From positions 248,001 through 312,000 of the forward strand of contig CADCIH010000001.1 in assembly GCA_902801465.1 (NCBI GenBank): 64,000 bases of DNA. The letters run 5' to 3'. Of this stretch, positions 23,728-33,509 are shown piece by piece (positions within the stretch are counted from its first letter, which is position 1; each line of letters begins with the position of its first letter). This DNA comes from an uncultured Bacteroidia bacterium. GTDB lineage: Bacteria > Bacteroidota > Bacteroidia > Bacteroidales > F082. The position numbers were made by a program, and so were the translations under genes. A model generated the notes under the pieces. That model was not told the DNA's origin and did no database searches. It saw only the letters and a list, made by a program, of their open reading frames with translations.

Positions 23728-26283
23728 TCATTCGGTTTTGACCACTTTTTGGGTCGATACCTGACGCTCACCAAGGGTCTGGATGAGATAGGTCCCGCTG
23801 GGCATGTCTCTCATGTGATCTTGGAGGCGATGGCCTTCGTTGGCACCGAGGGTCTTGACCAAAACGCCACGTAAGTCGTATATTCTGAACTCTTTAACGT
23901 CGTCAGTTGGATACTCGTTTTCATCAATACCGGTGCCTGTCCTGACGTTGATTTGAAGTTGGTAGGTCCCGGTCCGGCCTTCAAAGTAAGGCATCACGCA
24001 GAAATACACCGTTCCGTTCGTCGTGGTGAAGTCCGACACGACGTCGTCGTAATACTCCGACCAGTTGCTGCCATCGGTAGAATAAGCAACCTTGGCGTCG
24101 ACGGTGTAGTAGGTGCCGTCGTCGCTGCTGTAGGAGTCGTTGAGTCGTGTCCGTAGGGTATAGGTGTTTCCGGGGGTGAGTTGTACTTTGTAATAGTCTA
24201 AGTCGTTCTCGTTGTGTAAGTTGGCTCCGTTGGTGTTGATGTTGACGGTGCCGCTTGACAGGTTGAAGGGCAGTGCGTAGGCTGAGCTGACGCTGTTGTT
24301 GCTCTCGTATGGGTCGTGGGTGACCGAGGGGGCAACCACCTCGATGTTGACGGGGTTCGGGTATTGCGAGGCGCCTGCATAATACCAGTTGGAGGAGCCC
24401 GAGCGCTGGTAAGCTAGCTCGATGTAATAGGAGCCGGGTTCCACGGTGATCGTCCCTGTGAAATCGAGACCGTAGGTATAATGATAGCCTGATTGCAGAC
24501 CGTTCGAGCAGTCGAAGATACCGATGTTTTGCGCCCATGAGCCGTCGGGGTTGGCCAGGTTCACCCGGAACCTGCCGTAGAAGTCAGAGTTGCTTGAGTT
24601 CCACACATCGACGTTCACCGTGGCGGTCTCATCGTAATAGAGGTATTCTCCTGAGGTGATGGTGAAGTTGGAATTGGTCTCGATGTCAGCTGTGTACTCG
24701 ATGTCGAAGTATGCGTCGCTGTAGCTTCCGTTGTCGATGAGGTTCCACAGGTCACCGTCCATGCTGTAGAGTATAGCCATGGCATACGACCCTGGGGTGT
24801 AGGGTGGACCGCCGGCGCAGCTCATGTTGCCATAGATATAGTAGCCTGGGTCCAAAGGATCAGAGACCATGCTCCATTGGTCCATCACATCAACAAAGCG
24901 GTACTCATCGTTCTCCAACCTGAACACGCCAGCACCCAAATAGCCTCCGAAGCTGCCTCCTCCGTTGTTGGCGATCTCGGTGTAAACCGACAAGTCGTCG
25001 TAGAACCAATAATCCTCTTCCATCGTCAAGTCGCAGTTGTAGCTGAGCTCGAAGATGGTGGAGCTTCCGCCACCGCCGCCTCCACCTCCTCCGCCATTGC
25101 CGCTGTAGGCGGGCTCGATGCCGACGATGGCCTGCTGATTGTTGGAATAGTTGTGTGATGATGGATTTAGGTTATTTATATAGAAAAACCCATCGCAATA
25201 ACCGTCCCATCCCCAGTTGAAGTGGAAATAGTCGCTGTTATTATATCCGTCGCACACGAAGGCGTGTCCTCCTGAGTCGCCGAAACCGCCGTACATCATG
25301 GGCCGAGAGGCGTTCAGCTCGTTCTTCAGCAGGCTCACCCATTGGGCGTCGGTGTAGTTCGACTTCACGGCGTTGTGGAGGGTGTTCTTGTAGTCGAAAT
25401 AGGTCTTGAGGGCGAGTTCGGCGCAGGGGCGACCGTTGCTGTTGCTGATGATATATGCGGCGCTGCCATAGTCGGGGCTGCCGCTGATGCCGTAGTCCAT
25501 GTCAACAGCGACGCCACAGTGGTACATCAGGGTGGCCACGGCGTTGTTGTTGCTGTTGACACTGTTGGGCATGGCCGACCACTGGTAGTTGACCGAGCTG
25601 AAGTCGACATACAAGGAGCCATATTCGGGATGGGTGTAGGGGGTGTAGGAGTGGGTGCCGCTGCCGTGTTCGGGGTACGACCAGTATTTCATCACCTGGG
25701 CCATGGCGGTGGCCACGCAGCCTGTCACCGTGCGTTCGTGGGCGGCGTTGTCGTAAGGGCAGAGGGCGTTGTAGTAGGGGCTCTGGCTCCATTGGGTGGC
25801 CACTAGGGGGTTGACAGCTTTCTCCGACTTGATAGGTGGGTTCTTGCCCTGGCGCAGACAGGCCCATTCGTTGAGGGTCTCTTCGGAGGCCGTGGCTTTC
25901 GATGCGACGGCCGTCCTGATCTGTCGGGCATAGTCGTCGAGCAGGTCTTTGAAGCCAGGGGGCAGTTCGGCCCAGTCGATGTTGTTCTCGTACGAATAGC
26001 CCAGCACAGGGGTCACGCAGTCGTCGGCGGCGATGATGACATAGCCTTTGCCTGCCTCGTTGTTGAAGAGGTAGAACTCGTTGTAGCCGCATTGTTGGGC
26101 GACGTTGACGAGTCGTGCTTCAGTGTCGGCGGCTTTATAGGCGATGCCGTTTCTGACACCTATGATATGGTTGGCTTTCCAGAAACTCTTCGCAAGGTCA
26201 CGTGCAGTGTCTTCGTCGATAGGATGAGCGGTCGCTGCCAGGCCGAATGCCAGCAGCAGGGCGAGTGTAAGGAGTCGTTTCAT
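23728..26283 (-). CDS. C10 family cysteine peptidase with PPC-like domain, T9SS cargo
   Basis: An 851-residue secreted protease with a signal peptide (cleavage near ATAHP), an I69-type propeptide (about 25-150) and a catalytic domain. Cys189 is in VTGCVATAMAQVMKYW, His340 in GGHAFVCDGY, and YFHFNWGW follows. A run of ten Gly (397-406) links it to beta domains, one resembling a bacterial pre-peptidase C-terminal domain (DPYESNNSVSSAYAL, about 665-790). The C-terminus is a T9SS-type tail (FRIYDLRGVLVKTL, SGTYLIQTL). It is a paralogue of the peptidases at 8663 and 61914, with different accessory modules. Confidence 0.9.
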   Translation of the reverse strand: MKRLLTLALLLAFGLAATAHPIDEDTARDLAKSFWKANHIIGVRNGIAYKAADTEARLVNVAQQCGYNEFYLFNNEAGKGYVIIAADDCVTPVLGYSYENNIDWAELPPGFKDLLDDYARQIRTAVASKATASEETLNEWACLRQGKNPPIKSEKAVNPLVATQWSQSPYYNALCPYDNAAHERTVTGCVATAMAQVMKYWSYPEHGSGTHSYTPYTHPEYGSLYVDFSSVNYQWSAMPNSVNSNNNAVATLMYHCGVAVDMDYGISGSPDYGSAAYIISNSNGRPCAELALKTYFDYKNTLHNAVKSNYTDAQWVSLLKNELNASRPMMYGGFGDSGGHAFVCDGYNNSDYFHFNWGWDGYCDGFFYINNLNPSSHNYSNNQQAIVGIEPAYSGNGGGGGGGGGGSSTIFELSYNCDLTMEEDYWFYDDLSVYTEIANNGGGSFGGYLGAGVFRLENDEYRFVDVMDQWSMVSDPLDPGYYIYGNMSCAGGPPYTPGSYAMAILYSMDGDLWNLIDNGSYSDAYFDIEYTADIETNSNFTITSGEYLYYDETATVNVDVWNSSNSDFYGRFRVNLANPDGSWAQNIGIFDCSNGLQSGYHYTYGLDFTGTITVEPGSYYIELAYQRSGSSNWYYAGASQYPNPVNIEVVAPSVTHDPYESNNSVSSAYALPFNLSSGTVNINTNGANLHNENDLDYYKVQLTPGNTYTLRTRLNDSYSSDDGTYYTVDAKVAYSTDGSNWSEYYDDVVSDFTTTNGTVYFCVMPYFEGRTGTYQLQINVRTGTGIDENEYPTDDVKEFRIYDLRGVLVKTLGANEGHRLQDHMRDMPSGTYLIQTLGERQVSTQKVVKTE

Positions 26284-26308
26284 GTCTTTACGATTTGATA
26301 TCCAGTCG

Positions 26309-26316
26309 CAAAGATA
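26309..26316 (-). promoter_or_regulatory. -7 box (TATCTTTG) of the C10 peptidase gene
   Basis: An exact TAnnTTTG match on the minus strand, 25 nt upstream of the ATG at 26283. The gene follows directly behind the secDF terminator. Confidence 0.6.
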
Positions 26317-26335
26317 ATCATTATTACTGAAAAAT

Positions 26336-26369
26336 AAAAAAAAGAATCCCGCCGTTTCCGGCGGGATTC
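26336..26369 (-). terminator. Rho-independent terminator after secDF
   Basis: A perfect 11-bp stem (GAATCCCGCCG / CGGCGGGATTC, loop of 4) is followed on the minus strand by eight T. Confidence 0.92.
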
Positions 26370-26393
26370 CATTTGCAACAAGAAGCCTGTTTC

Positions 26394-29300
26394 TTATTTC
26401 TTCTTTCCGGTTTCTTCAGCCTCGGCGATGGCCTTCTCTTGCTTATGACCCTTGAGGAGGTTGTAAGCGATGGGTGAGGACAGGAACACTGAGGAGAATG
26501 TACCGGCCAGGATACCGACCAACAGGGCGAAGATGAATCCGCGGATGGTGTCGCCGCCGAAGAAGAAGATGGCGAGCAACACGACGAAGGTGGAACCTGA
26601 GGTGTTGAACGAACGGGTCAACGTGCTGTTGACAGCGTTGTTGATGTTCTCTTTCCAGGTGGCCTTCGGATGCAGGTTGGTATTCTCACGCACGCGGTCG
26701 AAGATAACCACGGTGGCGTTGATGGAGTAACCGATGATGGTCAGCACGGCGGCGATGAAGGCCTGGTCAACTTCCATGGTGAAAGGCAGGATGTTGAAGA
26801 ACAGGGAATACATGCCGAGCATGATGACGGTATCGTGGGTCAGAGCGGCGAGAGCCGACAGACCATACTGCCATCTGCGGAAACGGATGGCGATGTAGGC
26901 GAACATCAAGACGAGTGACACGATGATGGCCCAGATGGACTTACGTGTGACGTCGCTGGCGATGGTGGCGCCCACCTTCTGGGTGCTCAACACGCCGATG
27001 GTCTCGTCCTCCGAGGAGAACTGGTCGGCAGTGATGTTCTGACTGAACAAACCCTTCAGACCTTGGTAGAGGATACCCTGAATCTCGCTGTCAACATCGG
27101 GGTTGTTGTCGTCAATCTTGTACTTGGTCGTGATCTTCACCTGACCGTTAGGACCATAGGTCTTCACCTCAGGAGTCTCCCAACCTTCAACATCAAGGCT
27201 TGAAAGTGCTTCACGGACTTGGTCAACCTTCACATCCTGGTCGAAACGAACGATGTAGTTACGGCCACCCTTGAAGTCGATACCGAGGTTCAGACCCTTG
27301 AAGGCGAGTGAACCGACACTGATGACGATCATGACGAGGGCGATGATGTAAGCGGTCTTGCGGAAGTTGATGAAGTCGAAGTGGGTGTCCTTCAGGAAGT
27401 TCTCAGTGAACTTGGTGGTGAAGGAGATTTCCTTTTCCTTATCGAGCATTCTCGTGAAGATGAGACGGCTGATGAAGATGGAGGTGAACAGTGAGGTGAG
27501 GATACCGATGCAGAGGGTGACGGCGAAGCTGTGGACAGGGCCGGTACCCAGGATGATCAGCACGATACCAGTGATCAAGGTGGTGACGTTACCGTCGATG
27601 ATGGCGGAGTAGGCGTTCTTGTAACCAGCGTCGATAGCAGGACGCAGGCCCTTGCCGTTACGGAGCTCTTCCTTGATACGTTCAAAGATAATCACGTTCG
27701 AGTCGACGGCCATACCCAAGGTCAACACGATACCAGCGATGCCAGGCAGGGTCAGCACGGAGCCGAGGCATGCCAGCACGCCGAACAAGAAGAACACGTT
27801 GACGATCAGGGCGACGTCGGCGACCAGACCAGCCTTCTTATAGAAGAAGATCATGTAAACCAGCACGAGGATGAATGCGAACACCATGGACCACATACCC
27901 TTGCGGACGGACTCTTGACCCAGTGAAGGACCAACGACCTGTTCCTCGAGGATACGGGCGGGTGCGGGCAGCTTACCGGCCTTCAAGATGTTGGCCAAGT
28001 CTTGTGCCTCTTCGATGCTCATGCCGCCGCCGGAGATGCTTGAACGACCGTTCGGGATCTCGTCGTTGACGACAGGATAGCTGTACACGTAGTTGTCGAG
28101 CACGATGGCGATCTGCTTGCCGATGTTCTCACCGGTGAGGCGCTTCCAGGCCTTGGCACCCTCGGAGTTCATCTGCAGGGTGACTTCCACCTGGTTGCTC
28201 TGGCCGTAGTCCTGACGGGCGTCGGTGATGACTTCACCACCGAGGGCGCACTTGTTGTCGCGCGACATCTTCAGGGCAACGAGCTCGAGGTATTCGGCCT
28301 CATCGCCGAAGCTCTCAGGCTTCACAGTCCAAGCGAGTTTCATGGTGCGGGGGAAGATGTTCTCTTCAGCAGCGACGCGCAGCATGCGGTTGATGGCGGC
28401 GGTGTCTTTCACCTGGGCCATACCCACGCGTGCGGTGGCGGCAGGACCTTGCTGGGTGTAGGAGGGGCTTAGCAGGGCGTAGAGGGGATTCTCCTCGCGA
28501 GCCTTGGCGAGAGCCTCGTCTTCGCTGAGGTTGTCCATGCTGGCGCTGTCCTGTCCGATCTGGTCGAGAAGACTGCCGGTGGTGTCGGCCACGGCGACTT
28601 CCTCGCCTTCAACGGGTTGCTCTTCAACAACCTCGGCGGGAGTCTCTTCAACGGCCTCGGTCACCTCTTCCTCGACGACCTCGCCCTCGGCAAGAGCCTT
28701 CTGGTCCTTGTTCTTCTGGGCCAGCAGGGCGTTGGCTTGGTCGAAATACTGATAGATCTCGCTGAAGTTGTAGGTCTCCCAGAACTCGAGCTGAGCGGTT
28801 CCTTGGAGGAGCTTACGCACACGGGCCGGGTCCTTGATGCCAGGAAGCTCGACCAAGATGCGGCCGCTGCCTTCCAACTTCTGGATGTTGGGCTGTGCCA
28901 CACCGAAACGGTCGATACGGGTCCTCAGGATCTGGTACGAACGGTCGATGGCGCCGTCGCTCTCTTCCTTCAAAACCTTCAGCACCTCGCTGTTGGTGGA
29001 GTTGACGGTGATGCCTTTATCTTTGAACTCAAAAAGGAAAATCGAGGCTAACTTGGCGTTGGGGTCAACTTCCTCGAAGGCCTGGCCGAACAGGGTCACG
29101 AAGTCGCCTTCGCTATTCTCCTGACGCTCAGTGGCAAGCTTCATGGCCTGCTGGAAAGTGGGGTCGCCAGCATTGGCACCGGCCAAGGCATTGACGATGT
29201 CCTTCACCGAGACCTCAAGGGTGACGTTCATGCCGCCCTTCAAGTCCAAACCTAAGTTGATTTCTCTCTCCTTGGCCTCGCGATAGGTGTACTTCTTCAC

Positions 29301-29486
29301 CAAAAGGTTGTACACGTTCACGTTGCTCACAGAGTCTAAATAGTAGTTCTCCTTCGCCTCATCGCCCTGGGCAAACTTCGCAGCACGATTCTCCACCACC
29401 TTGGTGACCACGGTGAAGGAAAGCTGGTACAGGAAGATCAGCCCGAAAATGATGGCTAAAGTCTTGATTGCTCCTTTGTTTTGCAT
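26394..29486 (-). CDS. secDF: Protein translocase SecDF fusion
   Basis: A 1030-residue inner-membrane fusion of SecD and SecF, which uses the proton gradient to help pull proteins through SecYEG. The SecD half has LGLDLKGGMNVTLEV and LEGSGRILVELPGI; its membrane part has AGIVLTLGMAVDSNVIIFERI. The SecF half starts near residue 760 with LGIDFKGGRNYIVRF and ends with GYSINATVVIFDRVRE. Fusion of the two is usual in Bacteroidetes. An acidic low-complexity insert (about 265-310, rich in E, V, A) sits in the SecD periplasmic domain. Its activity would serve the many signal-peptide proteins encoded here. Confidence 0.96.
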   Translation of the reverse strand: MQNKGAIKTLAIIFGLIFLYQLSFTVVTKVVENRAAKFAQGDEAKENYYLDSVSNVNVYNLLVKKYTYREAKEREINLGLDLKGGMNVTLEVSVKDIVNALAGANAGDPTFQQAMKLATERQENSEGDFVTLFGQAFEEVDPNAKLASIFLFEFKDKGITVNSTNSEVLKVLKEESDGAIDRSYQILRTRIDRFGVAQPNIQKLEGSGRILVELPGIKDPARVRKLLQGTAQLEFWETYNFSEIYQYFDQANALLAQKNKDQKALAEGEVVEEEVTEAVEETPAEVVEEQPVEGEEVAVADTTGSLLDQIGQDSASMDNLSEDEALAKAREENPLYALLSPSYTQQGPAATARVGMAQVKDTAAINRMLRVAAEENIFPRTMKLAWTVKPESFGDEAEYLELVALKMSRDNKCALGGEVITDARQDYGQSNQVEVTLQMNSEGAKAWKRLTGENIGKQIAIVLDNYVYSYPVVNDEIPNGRSSISGGGMSIEEAQDLANILKAGKLPAPARILEEQVVGPSLGQESVRKGMWSMVFAFILVLVYMIFFYKKAGLVADVALIVNVFFLFGVLACLGSVLTLPGIAGIVLTLGMAVDSNVIIFERIKEELRNGKGLRPAIDAGYKNAYSAIIDGNVTTLITGIVLIILGTGPVHSFAVTLCIGILTSLFTSIFISRLIFTRMLDKEKEISFTTKFTENFLKDTHFDFINFRKTAYIIALVMIVISVGSLAFKGLNLGIDFKGGRNYIVRFDQDVKVDQVREALSSLDVEGWETPEVKTYGPNGQVKITTKYKIDDNNPDVDSEIQGILYQGLKGLFSQNITADQFSSEDETIGVLSTQKVGATIASDVTRKSIWAIIVSLVLMFAYIAIRFRRWQYGLSALAALTHDTVIMLGMYSLFFNILPFTMEVDQAFIAAVLTIIGYSINATVVIFDRVRENTNLHPKATWKENINNAVNSTLTRSFNTSGSTFVVLLAIFFFGGDTIRGFIFALLVGILAGTFSSVFLSSPIAYNLLKGHKQEKAIAEAEETGKKK

Positions 29487-29562
29487 TGTAGAAACGATTT
29501 AATTATTTGACTTTCAATATTTTATATTTAATTTTTGCTTTTTTTGCCTAAAATTGAGCCTG

Positions 29563-29570
29563 CAAAATTA
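29563..29570 (-). promoter_or_regulatory. -7 box (TAATTTTG) of secDF
   Basis: An exact TAnnTTTG match on the minus strand, about 77 nt upstream of the secDF start, giving a leader of roughly 70 nt. Confidence 0.55.
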
Positions 29571-29600
29571 GAAACTTTTGTTCGATTTCGCAAATTGTTT

Positions 29601-30911
29601 TTAATATTTTAGCCATTTGAAGATTTCCTTGTAGGTGGGTTTCTTGCCGTACATCAAAATTCCAGTGCGGTAAACCTTGGCTGCCACCCATGTCATCCCC
29701 ACGAAAGTGCCGGCGAGGAGGATGGCGGAGACCACCACCTGCCAGATGGGAACGCCGAAGGGGATGCGTACCATCATCACCACAGGGGAGGTGAAGGGAA
29801 TCATCGACATCCACACGGCCAGGCTGCTGTCGGGGTCGTTGACAATGTAGACTGCGGAGATGATGGCGATGATCAGGGGTACGGTGACAGGCAGCGTGAA
29901 CTGCTGCGAGTCGGTGTTGTTGTCGACCAGCGAGCCGATGGCGGCGAACATGGTGGCATAAAGCAGGTAACCCAGCAGGAAGAACACGATGAAACTCAGG
30001 ATGATGGTGCCGAAATCGATGGAATGCACCACGTTGAGTACGTCCTGCACGGCCTCATTGTCCATGATGTTGGTGTTGCTGATCTCCTGGCTCAACACGG
30101 TGCCTTGGCTAATGGCCTCGGGGTTGGTGATGCCCACCGCGGCTGAGAAGCCTACATAGATGACTCCCGTGAGTAGGATCCACATGACAAACTGAGTCAA
30201 AGCCACCAGCGACACGCCGATGATCTTGCCCATCATCAGCTGGAAGGGCTTCACGCTGCTCACGATGACCTCGATGATGCGGCTGCTCTTCTCCTCGGAG
30301 ACGCCTTGCATGACTTGACCGCCGAACAGCATGATGAACATATAGATGAGCACGGCGAGGATCAGCCCTAGGATGAACTGGATCTCGGTGAAGGTCTCCT
30401 TCTCGCCGCCTTCCTCGTCCATCCGGATGACTGAGAGATTAATGTTGGTCTTGAGGCTTTCCAGAATGTCGGGGTCCACGCCGGCGGCGAGTAGCTTCTG
30501 CACCTGGATTTCGTTTTTCATCACCTCTTTTATATGGCTCTCCACGGTGATCGGCACCTGTTTCATGCTGTATACCACGGCGCTCGACGGGATGTTGAGC
30601 TGGGTCTCGGGGATGAACAGGGCGATGTCGAAGAAGCCCTGCTGCACGAGTCTCTTGGTGGAGTCGATGTCGATGTCGTCGAGCCTGATGAAGGTCTGGT
30701 TTTCGGTGCTGACAAACTGGCGCTCAAACCAGTGGCTTTGGTCGACGACGGCGATGGTGCGTTTCTCGTTGTCGGCGTGCAATGCCAACAAGATGGGGAT
30801 GATATAGACGGCGGCAATGAGCAGGGGACCCAGGAAGGTCATGATGATGAAGCTGCGTTTCTTCACCCGGGTGAAGTACTCGCGCCTGATGATGAGTCCA
30901 ATCTTGTTCAT
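29601..30911 (-). CDS. ABC transporter permease (NatB / ABC-2 type)
   Basis: A 436-residue membrane protein with one N-terminal membrane helix (about 22-45), a large extracytoplasmic loop (about 50-180) and five or six helices after residue 180, including the GVSEEKSSRIIEVIVSSVKP segment that is conserved in NatB/ABC-2 permeases. It overlaps the ATPase gene by 4 nt (ATGA), so the pair forms one exporter. The substrate is unknown; Na+ export in NatAB homologues is only one possibility. Confidence 0.85.
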   Translation of the reverse strand: MNKIGLIIRREYFTRVKKRSFIIMTFLGPLLIAAVYIIPILLALHADNEKRTIAVVDQSHWFERQFVSTENQTFIRLDDIDIDSTKRLVQQGFFDIALFIPETQLNIPSSAVVYSMKQVPITVESHIKEVMKNEIQVQKLLAAGVDPDILESLKTNINLSVIRMDEEGGEKETFTEIQFILGLILAVLIYMFIMLFGGQVMQGVSEEKSSRIIEVIVSSVKPFQLMMGKIIGVSLVALTQFVMWILLTGVIYVGFSAAVGITNPEAISQGTVLSQEISNTNIMDNEAVQDVLNVVHSIDFGTIILSFIVFFLLGYLLYATMFAAIGSLVDNNTDSQQFTLPVTVPLIIAIISAVYIVNDPDSSLAVWMSMIPFTSPVVMMVRIPFGVPIWQVVVSAILLAGTFVGMTWVAAKVYRTGILMYGKKPTYKEIFKWLKY

Positions 30912-31651
30912 GGCTTGGCGTTTTTGGATTGGACTTCCTGGATGAAGATGTCGTTCATCGACGGCAAGGGGGCTTCCGCTGAGAGGCGGTGTTGTGCCTT
31001 GATGTCGTCGACGCGTCCTTCCAGAATCTTCTTACCTTTATTAATAAGGGTGATACTGTCGCACATCTCCTCCACGGAATTCATGTTGTGGGTGGAGAGC
31101 AGGATGGTGGCTCCTTGTTCACGCAGCTCGAGGATCGACTCCTTGAGGAGGTTGGCGTTGATGGGGTCGAAGCCGGAGAAAGGCTCATCGAAGATGAGGA
31201 TGTCGGGCTCATGGATCACGGTGGTGATGAACTGCACCTTCTGTTGCATGCCTTTGGAGAGCTCTTCCACCTTCTTGTCCCACCACTCGCCGATCTCGAA
31301 CCTGTCGAACCAGGCCTTGAGGCGTCGTGTGGCCTCGGCTTTGCCGATGCCTTTGAGTTGGGCGAGGTAGATGGCTTGTTCGCCGACTTTCATCTTCTTG
31401 TAGAGGCCTCGTTCCTCGGGGAGGTAGCCAATGCGTTCCACGTGTTGGGGGTGGAGCGGTTCGCCGTCGATGAGCACCTTGCCTGTGTCGGGACCGGTGA
31501 TTTGGTTGAGGATGCGGATGAGGGTGGTCTTGCCAGCGCCGTTGGGTCCCAGCAGTCCGTAGATGCTCTGTTCGGGGACAGAGAGCGTGATATTGTCGAG
31601 CGCCGTGTAATCCCCGTAGCGTTTGGTGACGTTGATGACTTCTATTTTCAT
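30908..31651 (-). CDS. ABC transporter ATP-binding protein (NatA type)
   Basis: A 247-residue ATPase with Walker A LGPNGAGKTTLIRIL (about 34), signature LSKGMQQKVQF, Walker B ILIFDEPFSGFDP and H-loop STHNMNS. It drives the permease encoded just downstream. It starts 18 nt after the dnaJ stop, so it may share the grpE-dnaJ transcript. Confidence 0.9.
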   Translation of the reverse strand: MKIEVINVTKRYGDYTALDNITLSVPEQSIYGLLGPNGAGKTTLIRILNQITGPDTGKVLIDGEPLHPQHVERIGYLPEERGLYKKMKVGEQAIYLAQLKGIGKAEATRRLKAWFDRFEIGEWWDKKVEELSKGMQQKVQFITTVIHEPDILIFDEPFSGFDPINANLLKESILELREQGATILLSTHNMNSVEEMCDSITLINKGKKILEGRVDDIKAQHRLSAEAPLPSMNDIFIQEVQSKNAKP

Positions 31652-31669
31652 GCAGGGAGTGTTTCAGGG

Positions 31670-32827
31670 TTAGCTGAAATAGTCTCTTAGTTTCTTGAAG
31701 AACGAGCGGTCGTCGTCGTTGGGTGCTGGCTTGAAGCTGTCGGAGTTGTTGAGGGCTTGCAGGGTCTTCTCTTCTTCTTTGGTGACTTTTTTCGGGATCC
31801 ACACGTTGACGTAGACGAGGAGGTCGCCGTTGCCGTAGCCGTTCACTACGGGGAGGCCTTTCCCTCTGAGTCGCAGGATCTTGCCGCTCTGGGTGCCTGG
31901 GGTGATCTTGACTCTCACCTTGCCGCTCACGGTGGGCACTTCGGCTTCGGTGCCGAGGATGGCCTGTGGCACGGAGATGAACAGGTTATAGATCAGGTTG
32001 CTTCCGTCGCGTTCGAGTTCGGGATGGGCTTCTTCTTCGATGAGCACGTAGAGGTCGCCGTTGACGCCGTTGTGCGGGCCAGCGCCGCCTTTGCCGCGCA
32101 GGGTGAGTTGCATGCCTTCGCCCACGCCGGCAGGGATGTCGATGTCGATGACTTCCTCGCCTTTCACGATGCCGTCGCCGTGGCAGTGGGTGCATTTGTT
32201 CTTGATGATCCTTCCGGTGCCGCCGCAGTTGGGGCAGGTGGAGGCGGTCTGCATCTGTCCGAAGAGTGAGTTCACGGTGCGCAGCACTTGTCCGTGGCCT
32301 TTGCAGGTGGGACAGGTGTCGGTGCTGCCGTCGGCTGAACCGGAGCCGTGGCAGTGTTCGCAGGGGACGTATTTGTTGACTTTGATTTTTTTCTTTACGC
32401 CTTTCTCGATCTCTTGGAGGTTCAGTTTCACCTTGACCCTTATGTTGCCGCCGCGTTCGCGCACGGTGCCGCCTGAGCGGGATCCGCCGCCGAAGCCGCC
32501 GCCGAAGAAACTCCCCAATCCGAAGTCGGCGAACAGGTCGCCGAACTGGCTGAAGATGTCGTCCATCGACATGCCTTGGCCGCTGAAGCCGCCTGCGCCG
32601 CTCATGCCGGCGTGGCCGTAACGGTCGTAACGAGCCCTCTTGTCGGGGTTGCTCAGCACCTCGTAGGCCTCGGCAGCCTCCTTGAACTTCTCTTCGGCTT
32701 CCTTGTCGCCGGGGTTGCGGTCGGGGTGGTACTGCAAGGCCAGCTTCCGGTAGGCTTTCTTCAGCTCCTCCGGGGTGGCGTCCTTGTTTACGCCAAGTAC
32801 TTCATAGTAATCTCTTTTCTCTGCCAT
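31670..32827 (-). CDS. dnaJ: Chaperone DnaJ
   Basis: A 385-residue type I Hsp40. The J domain has the HPD motif ([14 protein letters not shown], about 32), then a Gly/Phe-rich linker (about 75-125). Four CxxCxGxG zinc repeats follow ([32 protein letters not shown]), then the C-terminal substrate-binding domain. It works with DnaK and GrpE; grpE is directly upstream, dnaK is not in the window. Confidence 0.97.
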   Translation of the reverse strand: MAEKRDYYEVLGVNKDATPEELKKAYRKLALQYHPDRNPGDKEAEEKFKEAAEAYEVLSNPDKRARYDRYGHAGMSGAGGFSGQGMSMDDIFSQFGDLFADFGLGSFFGGGFGGGSRSGGTVRERGGNIRVKVKLNLQEIEKGVKKKIKVNKYVPCEHCHGSGSADGSTDTCPTCKGHGQVLRTVNSLFGQMQTASTCPNCGGTGRIIKNKCTHCHGDGIVKGEEVIDIDIPAGVGEGMQLTLRGKGGAGPHNGVNGDLYVLIEEEAHPELERDGSNLIYNLFISVPQAILGTEAEVPTVSGKVRVKITPGTQSGKILRLRGKGLPVVNGYGNGDLLVYVNVWIPKKVTKEEEKTLQALNNSDSFKPAPNDDDRSFFKKLRDYFS

Positions 32828-32833
32828 TATGCA

Positions 32834-32856
32834 ATTCTCCGTTTTCCGTTTTCCGT
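32834..32856. repeat. Heptanucleotide tandem repeat (CCGTTTT family), 3 units
   Basis: TTCTCCG, TTTTCCG, TTTTCCG, TT fill the gap between the grpE stop and the dnaJ start. Same family as 44140-44167 and the copies inside three genes (50139, 54408, 55863). Confidence 0.75.
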
Positions 32857-32859
32857 TTA

Positions 32860-33438
32860 TCAGTTCCCAACAACGACCCTGGCGAATCTGATGACGGTGC
32901 CGTTGAGTTTGTATCCTTTTTGAATCACGTCGATGACTTTGCCTTTCTTCGACTCGTCGGGGGCGGGCACCATGGTCAGGGCTTCGTGTTCGTCGGTGTT
33001 GAACTCGCAGTCGATGGCCACGATTTCTTCGAGGCCTTTCTTCTGGAGTGTGGATTTCAGTTTGTTATAGATGAGCGTCACGCCTTGGATGTCGGTCTCG
33101 TTGCCGTTTTTCTCCATGTTTTGGAGGGCGCGTTCGAAGTCGTCGAGCACGGGCAGGAGGTCTTTCATCACCGCTGCTGAGGCGGTGGCTGAGAGCTCGA
33201 GTTTCTCTTTGGCGGTACGTTTGCGGTAGTTGTCGAATTCCGAATACAGGCGGAGGTAGGTCTCATTGAGTTCGGCATACTTCGTTTGTGCCTCTTCCAG
33301 TGCTTTGGCATGTGCGCGTCTGCCTTTATGGCGCCTGCTGTTGGGCTCAGCTGTCGGTTCTTGGTTTTGTTCGGCTGTTTGCTGAGGTTGTTCTAATGGT
33401 TCATTTTCCTGATTTTCAGTCTCTTTCTTTTCTTCCAT
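32860..33438 (-). CDS. grpE: Nucleotide exchange factor GrpE
   Basis: A 192-residue protein with an acidic Gln/Glu-rich start, a long coiled coil (about 40-110, [20 protein letters not shown] then FDNYRKRT) and a C-terminal beta domain. The latter has [13 protein letters not shown] and [21 protein letters not shown], both GrpE hallmarks. It releases ADP from DnaK. It is followed by dnaJ after a gap taken up by a heptamer repeat. No CIRCE element was found upstream. Confidence 0.95.
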   Translation of the reverse strand: MEEKKETENQENEPLEQPQQTAEQNQEPTAEPNSRRHKGRRAHAKALEEAQTKYAELNETYLRLYSEFDNYRKRTAKEKLELSATASAAVMKDLLPVLDDFERALQNMEKNGNETDIQGVTLIYNKLKSTLQKKGLEEIVAIDCEFNTDEHEALTMVPAPDESKKGKVIDVIQKGYKLNGTVIRFARVVVGN

Positions 33439-33509
33439 GATAAATAATTAATTTAATGATGCCATGACATCATCAAAGTGTTTGCCAAGAGGTTGATATT
33501 GACAAAATG

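Noticed and set aside
25066-25098. Poly-glycine stretch as a possible slippage or phase-variation tract
   Set aside because: The ten Gly codons are mixed (GGC, GGA, GGT), not a mononucleotide run, so slippage is unlikely; it is best read as a flexible linker.
33439-33509. Possible CIRCE or heat-shock operator ahead of grpE
   Set aside because: The TGATG...CATCA half-palindrome nearby does not match TTAGCACTC-N9-GAGTGCTAA, and no other operator is clear. No consensus -7 box was found either.
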